DNA from: Methylobacterium sp. J-070
Lineage (GTDB): Bacteria > Pseudomonadota > Alphaproteobacteria > Rhizobiales > Beijerinckiaceae
Length of the DNA stretch: 53,557 nt
Assembly (NCBI RefSeq): GCF_022829385.1
Contig: NZ_JAKSXX010000129.1
Coordinates: 1 to 53,557 of the forward strand
Direction of reading: 5' to 3'
Below the pieces are notes generated by a model. The model saw only the letters and a list, made by a program, of their open reading frames with translations. It did no database searches and was not told where the DNA came from. Of the stretch, positions 33,121 to 42,384 are shown one piece after another. The first letter of the stretch is position 1. Each line of letters begins with the position of its first letter. The position numbers were made by a program, and so were the translations under genes.

Positions 33121-33912
33121 ATGCCTAAGTTCAAGGGACGGCCCGGAAGATCCGTCACGAAGTCCAAGCCACCCGAGGAGCGTTTCGCGCCACTCGGTCC
33201 TGGCGTCGAGGTATTCCGACTGCCGGAGTGGGAGGCGGTCCGACGGATCATCACCCGTGGCGGCGGTCGCAAGGTCGGTGGCCACTTCTCGTGGAAGATG
33301 GCCGGGCATGTCGTCTACGAGTCCGGTCCGGAGGAGCGCTGCGCACGGCTTATGGACGTGCACTCGTCCGTTCAGGCTTTCTACGCCCAGCCCGAGACGA
33401 TCCGTGTCTCGACCGATGGTGCCAAGCCTTTCCGGTACACGCCCGATTTCCTGGCCATCATCTCCGGCGCGGAGGCGCGGGTCGAGGTGAAGCGGGAGTG
33501 TGACCTGCGCCCTGCACCGCCGGCCGGCCCGTCGGACGAGAGGGGCCGCCGCCGCTGGGAGCGCGCCTGGGACATGCGGGCCCGTCTCCGCGACGTCCGT
33601 GCCGCCTACCGCCGGTGCGGCCTGCTCTGGGTGCTGCTCCTCGACACCGGGATGGCGGCCATGGGCGACCCCGACATCGTGGACGAACTGATCTCGCAAG
33701 GCGGTCGGCACATCACCGAGGCGGACCGGGTGCGGCTGCGCGACCACCTCGTCGCCTCGGGTGGGACATCGACCCTGGGTGCCGCCGCAGAGGTGGTCCG
33801 GGAGGCGTCCGACCCGCGCGGGACAGTCCTGGCCCGCGTGAGCGAGGGTGCGCTCGCCGTCGATCTGCACACTCCCCTCGATCACGGCGCCGCCGTGGTC
33901 CTGGTGCGCTGA
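33121..33912 (+). CDS. tnsA: TnsA-like transposon endonuclease
   Basis: This 263-aa protein is a TnsA-type restriction-fold nuclease that cuts the 5' strands at the element ends, so the element can move by cut-and-paste. Catalytic residues are visible in order: Glu67/Glu71 in VYESGPEERCARLMD, Asp109 in FRYTPDFLAII, and Glu122-x-Lys124 in ARVEVKRE. The second half corresponds to the TnsA C-terminal domain that contacts TnsC. It starts after GGGAG and begins a tight operon, with tnsB 12 bp downstream. Base composition is lower in GC than the host genes. Confidence 0.9.
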   Translation: MPKFKGRPGRSVTKSKPPEERFAPLGPGVEVFRLPEWEAVRRIITRGGGRKVGGHFSWKMAGHVVYESGPEERCARLMDVHSSVQAFYAQPETIRVSTDGAKPFRYTPDFLAIISGAEARVEVKRECDLRPAPPAGPSDERGRRRWERAWDMRARLRDVRAAYRRCGLLWVLLLDTGMAAMGDPDIVDELISQGGRHITEADRVRLRDHLVASGGTSTLGAAAEVVREASDPRGTVLARVSEGALAVDLHTPLDHGAAVVLVR

Positions 33913-33924
33913 GGGGAGGCCGCG

Positions 33925-36153
33925 ATGACCGATATCCTCGAACAGGATGCCTCGTCGCCACCGAGCTTCTTCACCCTCGACCACGTCATGCCCGACGACC
34001 TGGAGGTCGGCGACATCGTGTTCTTCGACGGCGACCCGTACTCGTTCCTCCACAAGGAGGAGGGGGCTAGCCCGATGTTCTTCAAGCCCGAGGTTCGGGG
34101 CCTCGCGATGCGTCGCATCATGCCTACGGAGTACATCCGCAAGACCCGGAACGGTGAGGCGAAGCGGCCAGGGCGAAAGGGGATCGAGGTCGTCATGTCC
34201 GGCGCCGATGCCGACATGCTCGACATCGCTTACCAGGCCCTGCCCGTCCCCGTGCGCAGGAAGTCCGACCTCAAGGATTACTACGTCAACGAATTCTGGA
34301 GGAGGATCGACGAGGCGGCGAAGAGCGGCAAGACGTTCGCCCGCAACGCCGTGAACGCGCAGGCCGTGATTGCCACCGTCGATGCCGTTCTCCCGGACAT
34401 GAAGCTCGAACCGCCGCGGATGCGCTCATGGCGTAGCGTCCTGCGCTGGGTCGAGAGGTCGGAGCGCTCGAAGCGGTCGCCCGTGGCCAACATCCACGGA
34501 AACGCCCTGCGCGAGTACGAACGCCAGGTCCCGCACCGGATCCTGGAGATCATCGCGACCACGATCCGGGAGACGACCGGCGAGTTCCCCCACCTTGGCC
34601 CCAAGAAGATCCGCATCCGGGTCAACGACAAGATCAAGGAGATCAATCGCGACGAGGACATCAACCTTCCCTACGCGTGCCCGACCCTGGTGAACGACGA
34701 GTTCAACCGCTTCGACGCCTGGATCCGCAAGGCCCAGATCGACGGCCAACACGAGGCCGACCTGGAGTTCGGCTCCGTCGGCAAGCTTACCCGCCCGAAG
34801 AAGATCAACATGCTGTGGGAGCTGGACCACCACGTCGTCGATCTTGTTCCCGTCCTAGGCGAGACCCCGCTCGGCCGCCTGCTGTCCACGACCGCCTTGG
34901 GGCGGTTCGGCATCACGGTCGCCTACGACGTCCACTCGGGCTACCCGATGGGGTTCTACCCATCCTTCGAAGGCACCGGCCTCCTGCCGGCCCTGATGTG
35001 CCTGTCGCACGGCGTGCAGGAAAAGACCTACGTCGCGAACCGATTCCCCCACATCGAGGGAGCCCTGCTTGGGCACGGTAAGCCCATCAAGGTCCGTTTC
35101 GACCGTGCACCGGAGTTCATCGGCCGCCAGATGGCCTTGGCGCTTGGGAGGGTCGGCATCGGCTTCGAGTTCGCGCGTCCGAGCATCGCGGACGACAAGC
35201 CGTACGTCGAGCGTCACTTCGGTACGCTGTCCCAAGACTTCCTTGGTTGGATGAAGGGGCGCACCGGCTCAAGCCCGCGCAAGCGGGGAGCCGCCGATCC
35301 GATGCTTGAGGCAAGCATCCATCTCGACGACATCATGGCGCTGTACCATGAGTACCTCATCACGGTTTACGCACGCCGGAAGCAGGCTGGGCTCGACTGG
35401 GACACGCCCGAGGAGCGCTGGCTGCGAGGGCTGAAGGTGGTGACGCCCAGGCTGCTGAATCCCGACGAGCAATCGCGCGTCGACGTGCTCGCCTCGGTCG
35501 AGGTCGACGTGAAGGCCGGGCGCGAGGGTATCCGGTGGAAGAACAAGTTCTACCAGTCCCCTGCCCTGCAGGCGATCCGTAAGACATCCGGCGACCATGG
35601 GGCGCGCAAGAAGCAGATGACGCCGCTGACGGCCAGGGTGCCGCTGCGCAACGTCGGCATGATGTTCGTGTCGGTGCCCGGCGCCAAGCCGCCGCGCGAG
35701 ATCGCCGTGCCCTGCACCAAGGCCACCACGCATGGGCGTACCATGTGGCAGGACGAGGTGATCGAGGCCCTTCTGCTCAAGAAGAAGAAGGACCCGACCT
35801 CGGGTCCGGATTACGAGGAGGGGTTCGCGCAACTCTTCAAGCGTTCGCTCAACTACATGGGCGTCGACCTGGACGGCTCGGGGGCAAAGCCCGGCAGCGC
35901 CAAGGCCGCGGCGACCGCGGCCAGGTTCGCGGGCGTCATGATCGACGGGGTGGCCGAGCATGCCCTGTCGCGCGTCGAGCAGGAGGCGGTCCGCCTCGAC
36001 ATCTTCAAGGAAGTCGAGGCCAGCGTCGCCAAGGCGCAGGCATCTGGTGTCCCCAAGGTTGGTAAGCGCCGGTCTCCGACCGTCAAGCAGCCCGAGATGC
36101 TCGTCGACGACATCGACGTGAGCGACTTCCTCGACGACGGGGAGGACGCCTGA
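33925..36153 (+). CDS. tnsB: TnsB-like DDE transposase
   Basis: This 742-aa Mu/TniA/TnsB transposase joins the 3' ends to the target. The rve-type RNase H core carries the triad Asp301 (LWELDHHVVDL), Asp393 (KVRFDRAPEFIG) and Glu429 (DDKPYVERHFGTL), with 35 residues between the second Asp and the Glu as in DDE(35) enzymes. N-terminal helical DNA-binding domains precede it. The C-terminal tail ends in PEMLVDDIDVSDFLDDGEDA, an acidic peptide that in Tn7 TnsB contacts TnsC. It should bind the GGCACTG-type repeats. tnsC starts one base after its stop. Confidence 0.93.
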   Translation: MTDILEQDASSPPSFFTLDHVMPDDLEVGDIVFFDGDPYSFLHKEEGASPMFFKPEVRGLAMRRIMPTEYIRKTRNGEAKRPGRKGIEVVMSGADADMLDIAYQALPVPVRRKSDLKDYYVNEFWRRIDEAAKSGKTFARNAVNAQAVIATVDAVLPDMKLEPPRMRSWRSVLRWVERSERSKRSPVANIHGNALREYERQVPHRILEIIATTIRETTGEFPHLGPKKIRIRVNDKIKEINRDEDINLPYACPTLVNDEFNRFDAWIRKAQIDGQHEADLEFGSVGKLTRPKKINMLWELDHHVVDLVPVLGETPLGRLLSTTALGRFGITVAYDVHSGYPMGFYPSFEGTGLLPALMCLSHGVQEKTYVANRFPHIEGALLGHGKPIKVRFDRAPEFIGRQMALALGRVGIGFEFARPSIADDKPYVERHFGTLSQDFLGWMKGRTGSSPRKRGAADPMLEASIHLDDIMALYHEYLITVYARRKQAGLDWDTPEERWLRGLKVVTPRLLNPDEQSRVDVLASVEVDVKAGREGIRWKNKFYQSPALQAIRKTSGDHGARKKQMTPLTARVPLRNVGMMFVSVPGAKPPREIAVPCTKATTHGRTMWQDEVIEALLLKKKKDPTSGPDYEEGFAQLFKRSLNYMGVDLDGSGAKPGSAKAAATAARFAGVMIDGVAEHALSRVEQEAVRLDIFKEVEASVAKAQASGVPKVGKRRSPTVKQPEMLVDDIDVSDFLDDGEDA

Positions 36154-36154
36154 G

Positions 36155-37204
36155 ATGGCCGTCGAACTCCACAAGCTGCCGCTGGCCAAGCGGTTGGCCT
36201 ACATCGAACGCATCTTCATCCGGCACGCCTCCATCGTGCTCGCCGACGACACGTTGGGCATCCTTACCGACGTGCCCTCGGGCCGGCGGGAGGCCACCCT
36301 CGGCTACATCCGGGGCTATTCCCGGTGCGGGAAGAGCGAGACCCTGAAGCGCCACATCGAGAAGCTCACAGGTCTCCCGGTCCAGAAGAAGCTCGAACAG
36401 CTCATCGGGGGGAACGGACACCTCGTCGTGTACGTCGAACTGTCCTCCGGTGACACGCCGCTCGGCGTCGCCCAGCGCATCCTGGGCCTGTTCGAGGACC
36501 TGAAGCTCCACCGGCGCAACACCGCCGTTCCACAGGATCGGGAACGTGACGCGATCCGGCGCGCCGTCGACATCTCCAACGACAACGGCGTCACACTTCT
36601 GGCCCTCGACGAGGTCCAGAACCTCTTCCGGACCGGGAGCGCCGGCGACATCGCCAAGACCGCCAGCATGTTGATCTCGATGCAGAACGCGTCGGGCTTT
36701 CCTATCGCCCTGACGGCCTCCCCTCGGCTCCAGGAGCTCTTCGATGGCAACGACGCGGTCCAGGAGCGCGCCGGCCCCAGCATGTTCCTGCGCCCCCTGC
36801 CCTTCCGCGACGGGGACGAGCAGGAGGTCTTCCGGGGGCTGGTCCAGAAGTTCGAGGAGAAGCTGCCTTACCTGAAGGGACCCGGCCTGTTCTCGGACCG
36901 ATGGCTGCCGGCGACGTTCTTCGCGACCCGCGGCCGCGTCGGGCGGCTGGCCAAGCTCGCCCATGCCGCCACCACCGTCGCGTTCAAGGATGCGGCGCAG
37001 GGCAACAACCCGGCGAACATGACGCTGGCCCATGTCAGGCGCGGCTTCGAGCTCCTGCACGGGAGCGATCCCAGGATGCTGGGCGTGAACCCCTTCGACG
37101 GGAAGGCCCTGCCCAAGATTCCGCTTTCGGTCGAGGAGGCGGACGCGATCACGCCGAAGACCACGAAGAAGTCGAGCCGCGGCAGGAGCCTGCTCGATGA
37201 GTAG
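36155..37204 (+). CDS. tnsC: TnsC-like AAA+ ATPase transposition regulator
   Basis: This 349-aa ATPase links target selection (TniQ) to the TnsA/TnsB transposase and enforces target immunity in Tn7 relatives. Walker A is GYSRCGKSET (Lys60, Ser61); Walker B is VTLLALDEVQNLF; a sensor segment follows in FPIALTASPRLQELF and an arginine-rich region in FATRGRVGRLAKL. Length is like TniB/TnsC of small Tn7-like elements and shorter than Tn7 TnsC. It overlaps tniQ by 8 bp, indicating translational coupling. Confidence 0.92.
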   Translation: MAVELHKLPLAKRLAYIERIFIRHASIVLADDTLGILTDVPSGRREATLGYIRGYSRCGKSETLKRHIEKLTGLPVQKKLEQLIGGNGHLVVYVELSSGDTPLGVAQRILGLFEDLKLHRRNTAVPQDRERDAIRRAVDISNDNGVTLLALDEVQNLFRTGSAGDIAKTASMLISMQNASGFPIALTASPRLQELFDGNDAVQERAGPSMFLRPLPFRDGDEQEVFRGLVQKFEEKLPYLKGPGLFSDRWLPATFFATRGRVGRLAKLAHAATTVAFKDAAQGNNPANMTLAHVRRGFELLHGSDPRMLGVNPFDGKALPKIPLSVEEADAITPKTTKKSSRGRSLLDE

Positions 37205-38300
37205 GCCGCCCTCCCCGTCGCCTCGGTTGGTGAGGACCGTGATCCCAAGGCATGGCGAGGACATCAGGAGCGTCGCCATCCGCTACGCGAAGCTGAAGCG
37301 CCTTACGCTCGATGATCTCCTGATCGCCGGGCTCAGGGTCAAGGAAGGGCATCTGACCTCCCTGCCCCTCAAGGCAGCCCTCGCCGAGACGTTCGCCGAA
37401 TTGGCCGGCCTGGACGCCGCATCGCTACGAAAGGCGTCGTTCGGCCAGGGCATGGATGGCTTCGAGGTGTTCGGTTCGTCGGCGGACATCGACATGCTGG
37501 TCCCCCATTGGCGACGGGTCGCGCCAGGCAGCCTTCGGTCGGACGGCAACGAACCATGGATCAGGGCCCACTGGCAGATCGCCTGCCTGCCCTGCGATCC
37601 GGATACCGGCGAAACCCTGACCCACCTCTGCCCCGCCTGTGGCGCGGAGCTTACGTGGATCAGGGTCGAGGACCTGTACCGGTGCAGCCGCCACCGTTGC
37701 CGTGCCGACCTGCGCCAGGCTGAGCCGCGCTACGCTTCCACGCGGGACCGGGAGATGTCCGCGCTGATGCTCGGCCTGCTGAGGCGCGAACCCTCGGCGC
37801 TCGAACGCATGCCGCCCGTGATCGCGCGCGCGACACAAGCCGAACAGGTTCAGTTCTTCTCCTGGCTGGGTGCGCTTCGCCCGCTGGTCAACGGCGTCAT
37901 CGTCCCCGTCGGGCCGTTCGCGACATTCCGTGGCCTCGGGGCCGCGCTCACCTATCCGGCCTCGCTCGACTGCATGGTTCGCGACCTGATGGCCGCCCAC
38001 GAGGAGCGAGACCCGAGGTTCGGGCGTCTGGTCGGGGCGATGGAAATGCGCTTCCGGACGCGGGACCTTATGGGCGGGAGGATCAAGATTTCCGTCAAGG
38101 AACGGCTGGACAAGCTGCTGTTCCGGGATGAGGTCAAAGGGCTAGCGTTGCCACCCGGCAAGGCGATGGAAAGACGGGGCCAGAAACGGCTGGTCAGGTT
38201 CGACCATCGGGCGTTCCTCTTATCATCCCAGCCAACCAATGCCGGATGGGGTCGAGCCCTGTCGGGCTTAGCTGAAAGACCGATCCTCCTGGCTTCTTGA
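37197..38300 (+). CDS. tniQ: TniQ/TnsD-family target-site protein
   Basis: This 367-aa protein is a TniQ-family target selector. The N-terminal TniQ part begins PRHGEDIRSVAIRYAKLKRLTLDDLLIAGL. A zinc-finger region has Cys130/Cys133 (IACLPCD), Cys145/Cys148 (HLCPACGAELTW) and Cys163/His166/Cys168 (YRCSRHRC). It is shorter than Tn7 TnsD and has a C-terminal helical extension. It should bring TnsC to a specific target or a partner complex; the target is unknown. Its last 107 bp overlap the convergent winged-helix gene. Confidence 0.9.
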   Translation: MSRPPSPSPRLVRTVIPRHGEDIRSVAIRYAKLKRLTLDDLLIAGLRVKEGHLTSLPLKAALAETFAELAGLDAASLRKASFGQGMDGFEVFGSSADIDMLVPHWRRVAPGSLRSDGNEPWIRAHWQIACLPCDPDTGETLTHLCPACGAELTWIRVEDLYRCSRHRCRADLRQAEPRYASTRDREMSALMLGLLRREPSALERMPPVIARATQAEQVQFFSWLGALRPLVNGVIVPVGPFATFRGLGAALTYPASLDCMVRDLMAAHEERDPRFGRLVGAMEMRFRTRDLMGGRIKISVKERLDKLLFRDEVKGLALPPGKAMERRGQKRLVRFDHRAFLLSSQPTNAGWGRALSGLAERPILLAS

Positions 38301-38499
38301 GTTCCGTTGCCAAGCCCAGAGCGACGAGGTTGGACATCAGGAGTCGTGCATCAGCGCCAGCCGCGATCTCCCTCTTTATGTCGACATAGTTCCGGTCCCC
38401 CTGCTGCAGGTATTCTAAGAGCAGCCGTATCTCGGGGTTGGCAAGGGCTTTGAACACCTGGTCTTCCAGACGGTGGGACGGAGTATCTTGCGTCGCCAT
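38194..38499 (-). CDS. Small winged-helix (ArsR/MarR-like) regulator
   Basis: This 101-aa protein has a winged helix-turn-helix pattern: LEDQVFKALANPEIRLLLEYLQQGDRNYVDIKREIAAGADARLLMSNLVALGLATELKKPGGSVFQLSPTGLDPI. No metal or ligand cysteines are seen. It converges on and overlaps tniQ and is divergent from the PHP-ATPase gene across 279 bp that contain a perfect palindrome. A role as repressor of that cargo gene is likely from context. Confidence 0.7.
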   Translation of the reverse strand: MATQDTPSHRLEDQVFKALANPEIRLLLEYLQQGDRNYVDIKREIAAGADARLLMSNLVALGLATELKKPGGSVFQLSPTGLDPIRHWLAGMIRGTPDGRT

Positions 38500-38673
38500 T
38501 TCAGAATTTGCCTCTTTTCAGCAGATACCTGGCTTGCGTTGTAAGCAAAAATTCTGGGGCGGGATCTGGTGTCGGGCTTAGAAGGGCCGAGGCACCACCT
38601 GGCTTGTCGGAGGCGCTCACTCACGTCCCCCCCAGGCCGTCAGCTACTCCAAGCTCCGATTGGGCTGGGTAAT

Positions 38674-38687
38674 CGTCCGTACGGACG
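38674..38687. promoter_or_regulatory. Perfect 14-bp palindrome, putative operator
   Basis: CGTCCGTACGGACG lies in the divergent gap between the winged-helix gene and the PHP-ATPase gene, about 90 bp before the ATPase start. A dimeric winged-helix regulator would be expected to bind such a site. No other protein-scale signal is visible in the 279-bp gap. Confidence 0.55.
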
Positions 38688-38778
38688 AGAATACATTTAG
38701 GCCAAGGGAACGGACCAAGCTTCACCGTTGTTCGGAATCCTGCCCGCCGATGTTATCAAGGCACGGGGGTAGGGGGGA

Positions 38779-41644
38779 ATGCATTTGACGCTTGGAGCCC
38801 ATCCCGGCACTCGTTGGATGAGGGTCGATCTCCAATGCCACACGCCGCGGGATCGCGGCTGGAAGGGCTCGCCCCCGTTGCCGGGCGGCACGCCGATCTT
38901 TGAGGATCGGCGCCACGCCTGGGCCGATGCTTTCGTAGCCGCGGCCATCGCGAAGGGCCTTCACGGCATCGCCGTCACCGACCATCACGACGTGGCGCTC
39001 CTGCCGTATGTGATTGCGGCGGCGGGAAGGAGCAGGCAACCGCTCGTGGTGTTTCCCGGACTGGAGATCACCTGCAAGGACGCGGTGCAGTGCCTCGCCC
39101 TCCTCGACCCATCTTCCCCAAGAGAAACCTGGCACCGGCTCATCAACAAGCTCGTCGAGGTCCGCCACGCGCCAGACCATGTCGAGTGGGGCTGTGAGGT
39201 GCTCTCATGCGGGCACACCGTTGCCGAAGTCATCGCGCTGGTCGCCGACGACCCAGTCCTTCGAAGCGACGCCCTCATCCTTCCGCATTTCAGCAACGAG
39301 GGGGCACACAAGTCCCTGAACCAGAAAGGGCACAGCGCGCGCTTTAAGGACCTGCCGAGCGATGCGGTTTACATCGAGTGCCACCACCACGAGCTCGAAG
39401 AGGCGACGCTGGACAAGATCCAGGGTCGCATCCGCGAGTGGGGCACCCGCAGGCGCGCGATCCTCCCCACGGGGGACAACAAACGGGAGACCTACGAGCG
39501 CCTCGGGCACCACGAGTGCTGGGTGAAGCTCGGCGAGAACACCGTCGAGTCCCTACGTCAAGCGCTCCTGGCCGACGAGGCGCGTGTCTCGCACGAGGCG
39601 CCGCAGGTCCCGATTGAACGCGTCACCGAGATCGAGATCCAGTCGAGCCTGACCGGCGACACGCCGCTCAGGATCACTATGAACGATGGTTTGACGGTAC
39701 TGGTCGGCGGCCGCGGGTCGGGCAAAAGCGCCGTCATTGAGTTCCTGCGCTTCGCCCTCGGCAAGTCCGTCCAGGACCTCAGGCGCGAGGATCCCAGGAG
39801 GGGCGCCGGACGCGACCGCGAGCACAAGCTGATCGAGGAGACCCTGGAGAACGGCTGGGTCTCGGTGCGTTTGATGCGGGGCGGTGTCGGGGAGGTCTGG
39901 CGGAGGGACGGCGCGAACCCGGAGACCATCACCGTCACGACCGCCGGTGGTGTCGAAACGTTGACGGTGCCGGAGGCTCAGCAACGCTTCCCCGCGCGGG
40001 CCTTCCACCAGAAGGAGCTCTCCACCACGATGATCGATCCGGCGATGGCGGCGGAGAACATCACCGGCATCGCGGCGGCGGAGGTGATCGACGAGCGGCG
40101 TCGCATCGACGCCGAGATCAACGAGGCCAAGCGCACGCTCACGACGGCCCTGCAGGACGTCGCGGCCCACTGGCAGTGCGAGCTGGCGCTCGGCCAAGCC
40201 AAGAGCTCCGTCGAGGATATCCGGCGCCGGCTGTCGGCGGTCAGGTCCCAGATGGAGGACGGCGGGGTGATGCCGGAGGATCTCGCCTTGCTTGCGGACG
40301 AGCCACGGTACGGCCGCGCCCGCAACTACCTCGACAAGATCTCGTCGCAGCTGGTGGAGGACCGAGGACGTATTGAAACGCTCTCGGCCCTGATCCTGGA
40401 CGTCCCCGACGACCGCTATGCCGGTGCTTTCGACTTTCCGGAGATCGCCGGGTTGCGCGACGCACTGGCAGAGGCGCGCGTGCGGCTGCGGGCCGAGCTC
40501 GACGGGATGATGGGGGCCATCGACACTCTGGCGTCAGGTCATGCGACCGCCTCCGGAGCCTTCGAGGCGACTGGTGCGGCGTTCCGGTCCGGATACGAGG
40601 CGGCCCAGGGGCCGACAGGCGGCCCACGGGGCCTTGATCACCGAGAGCGAGAGGCTGGCCTCGCAACTCCGGGAGGCCGAGGCAGTCGAGGCAAGGGAGG
40701 CGGCCAAGGAGGCCGCCACGCGGGTTGCCGTCGCGGCCTTCGACCGGGCCCGCGACAGGCTCGCCGATCTTGTCGAGGCGCGCCTAAAACTGCTTCGCCG
40801 GGCTGCCTCACAGGTCGCCGACAAGTCAGGCGGGACCCTCCAGGCGTGGGAGAGGCGTGACGCCGGTCCCATGGAATGCGTCTCGGCGTTCTGCTCCCTA
40901 ATGGAGGGCACCGGTGTCCGTGGCGCCGATCTCGGATGCGAGGACTGGGTCAAGGCGCTCTTCAAGGTTCCCGGCGGCGCCGCCTGGAAAGCGTTGTGCG
41001 ACGAGATGATCGAAATTTACCGGGCGAGGATCCTTGCTGGGAGCCCGACCGAGCCCGGCGCGGACGCGGCTCGGGTACTAAGGGAATGCATCTTCAGGGG
41101 ACAGCAGGGGGAACTGACGGACAGGCAGGCGGCGCGGCTCTTCGCCAAGTTAACCGACCAGTCCGTAGGCCTCGTCATCTCCGCGGTGCCGAAGGATTCG
41201 ATCCAACTCACTTACGTCAGCCAGGGCCAGCGCATACCGTTCGAGCGGGCGTCCCCCGGGCAGCAGGCATCCGCACTCCTCGAACTGTTGCTCCGGCAGG
41301 CGGCGGGCACCCTCATCGTTGACCAGCCCGAGGACGACCTCGACAACCGGGTGATCATGCACATCGTGAACCGCATCAAAACCTCGAAGGGTTCGCGGCA
41401 GATCATCTTCGCGACCCACAACGCCAATCTCGTCGTAAACGGCGACGCCGATAAGGTGGTGACCATGGTTGCCACCGTTCCCGAAGACCGTGCGCCGGCG
41501 GGAACCGGTAGGATCAAGGTGCTCGTCGACGGGGCCATCGATACTCCGGCGGTGCGGGACGCCGTGACCGACATCATGGAGGGCGGCCAGGCAGCCTTCG
41601 ACCTGAGAGCTAGAAAATATGGTTTCGAGGGGGTCGGTCGTTGA
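38779..41644 (+). pseudogene. PHP-domain ABC-type ATPase (TrlF-like), frameshifted
   Basis: The N-terminal PHP phosphoesterase domain shows RVDLQCHTPRDRGW, VTDHHDV (68-71), FPGLEIT and LPTGDNK. An SMC-like ABC ATPase follows: Walker A LVGGRGSGKSA (about 308-318), coiled coil, signature ASPGQQASALLELL, Walker B TLIVDQPEDDLDN and His switch IFATHNANLVV. The reading breaks at about 40600: the first frame stops at 40860 and the second runs 40541-41644. An imperfect 19-bp tandem duplication (40599-40617, 40618-40636) lies there. Removing one copy restores one 948-aa protein through GYEAAHGALITESERL. It is probable defence cargo, currently broken unless the frame is corrected. Confidence 0.8.
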
Positions 41645-41719
41645 GGAGGCGGACGATCCGGAGCGACACGACATGCCTCCTTGCCTAGCATGCGCGGTGA
41701 CCTGGGAGCTCTAATCACC

Positions 41720-41856
41720 CAGTGCCGAATTATGGAGCGGCCTGGTCCTTCTCGTACCAATCTAGCCCGCACCAGTGACAAAATTTAAAGGTCCAGGTTT
41801 TCACTCACACACAGAGGATGCGATCAGCGCAGTGCCGAAAAAGCCTGGGCGCTACA
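41720..41856 (-). repeat. Right transposon end with three spaced TnsB-type sites
   Basis: Three cores in inverse orientation, CAGTGCCGAATTATGG (41720), CAGTGACAAAATTTA (41773) and CAGTGCCGAAAAAGCC (41830), are spaced about 55 bp apart, and the end is ACA at 41854-41856. Wide spacing resembles the Tn7 left end. They are reverse complements of the TGGCACTG-type motifs at the other end. Confidence 0.85.
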
Positions 41857-41861
41857 GGCGG
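41857..41861. repeat. Right copy of the 5-bp target-site duplication
   Basis: GGCGG follows the ACA terminus and equals 30372-30376. From here to 42384 there is no recognisable gene, only GC-rich host DNA and one hairpin at 42288-42331. Confidence 0.85.
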
Positions 41862-42287
41862 GCCGGGTATGGGATCGGTCGGGCTCCGGACATCCCGTCG
41901 GGTCGCCGGGCTCGTGCGACGGCCTTTGCGGAACGCCTTCACCGCCCGGGTATCGCAGACCCGGTTGGCCTCCTGCCGACCGGGTCACGGCGCCGCACGC
42001 GAGACAAAGGCCGGGCGACGCGGGCCGACGTCTTGAGCGGGAGGCGGCGTTCTGTCGGGGCCGCGCGGCGCGGTGGGGTGAGGGCGGTCGGAGCCCCCTC
42101 CCCGCGGGCCGCGCCGGGCGCGGGATGCGCATTCCGCCCGCCAGAACGCGATCTGCCTTAAGCCGCCCGGCGCCGTCGTCCCGGGCCCGCGCAGCGGAGC
42201 CCGGCGATCCAGGCACGCCGCCGTGCCGCGATCGTACACCGGCGGCGGTTCTGGATTCCGGGCTCGCCCGCGGCGCTCCGCCAGGAC

Positions 42288-42331
42288 GGCGCGGACGGGC
42301 GAGGGCGCGGGCGAGGCCGCCCGTCCGCGCC
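42288..42331 (-). terminator. Strong hairpin downstream of the alpha/beta hydrolase gene
   Basis: A perfect 13-bp stem (42288-42300 with 42319-42331) lies 54 bp past the stop of the leftward hydrolase gene, so it probably ends that transcript. Confidence 0.65.
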
Positions 42332-42384
42332 CCTTGGATGCGACAGGTCCCCTGCCCTCCCGTCGGGCGGCGCGGACCCGCCGC

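Larger units (their letters stand above)
30377..41856 (+). mobile_element. Complete Tn7-like transposon (TnsABC + TniQ) with PHP-ATPase cargo
   Basis: The 11,480-bp element starts TGTCGTTCCCAGGGTATTTT and ends, read inward from 41856 on the other strand, TGTAGCGCCCAGGCTTTTTC. These termini agree at 18 of the first 24 bases and are flanked by the perfect 5-bp duplication GGCGG, the duplication length Tn7 produces. Inside are tnsA, tnsB, tnsC and tniQ in that order, an unknown 490-aa gene at the left end, a winged-helix gene and a PHP-ABC ATPase. Base composition is visibly less GC-rich than the flanks. It lies between a helicase and an alpha/beta hydrolase gene without disrupting either. No Cas gene or crRNA repeat is visible. 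Confidence 0.93.

Noticed and set aside
40541..41644. Independent 367-aa gene
   Set aside because: It lacks a sensible start and begins in the coiled coil of an ABC ATPase; it is the second half of the frameshifted PHP-ATPase.
41775..42161. Gene between the transposon and the hydrolase
   Set aside because: The reading crosses the transposon terminus and has no ribosome site or recognisable domain.
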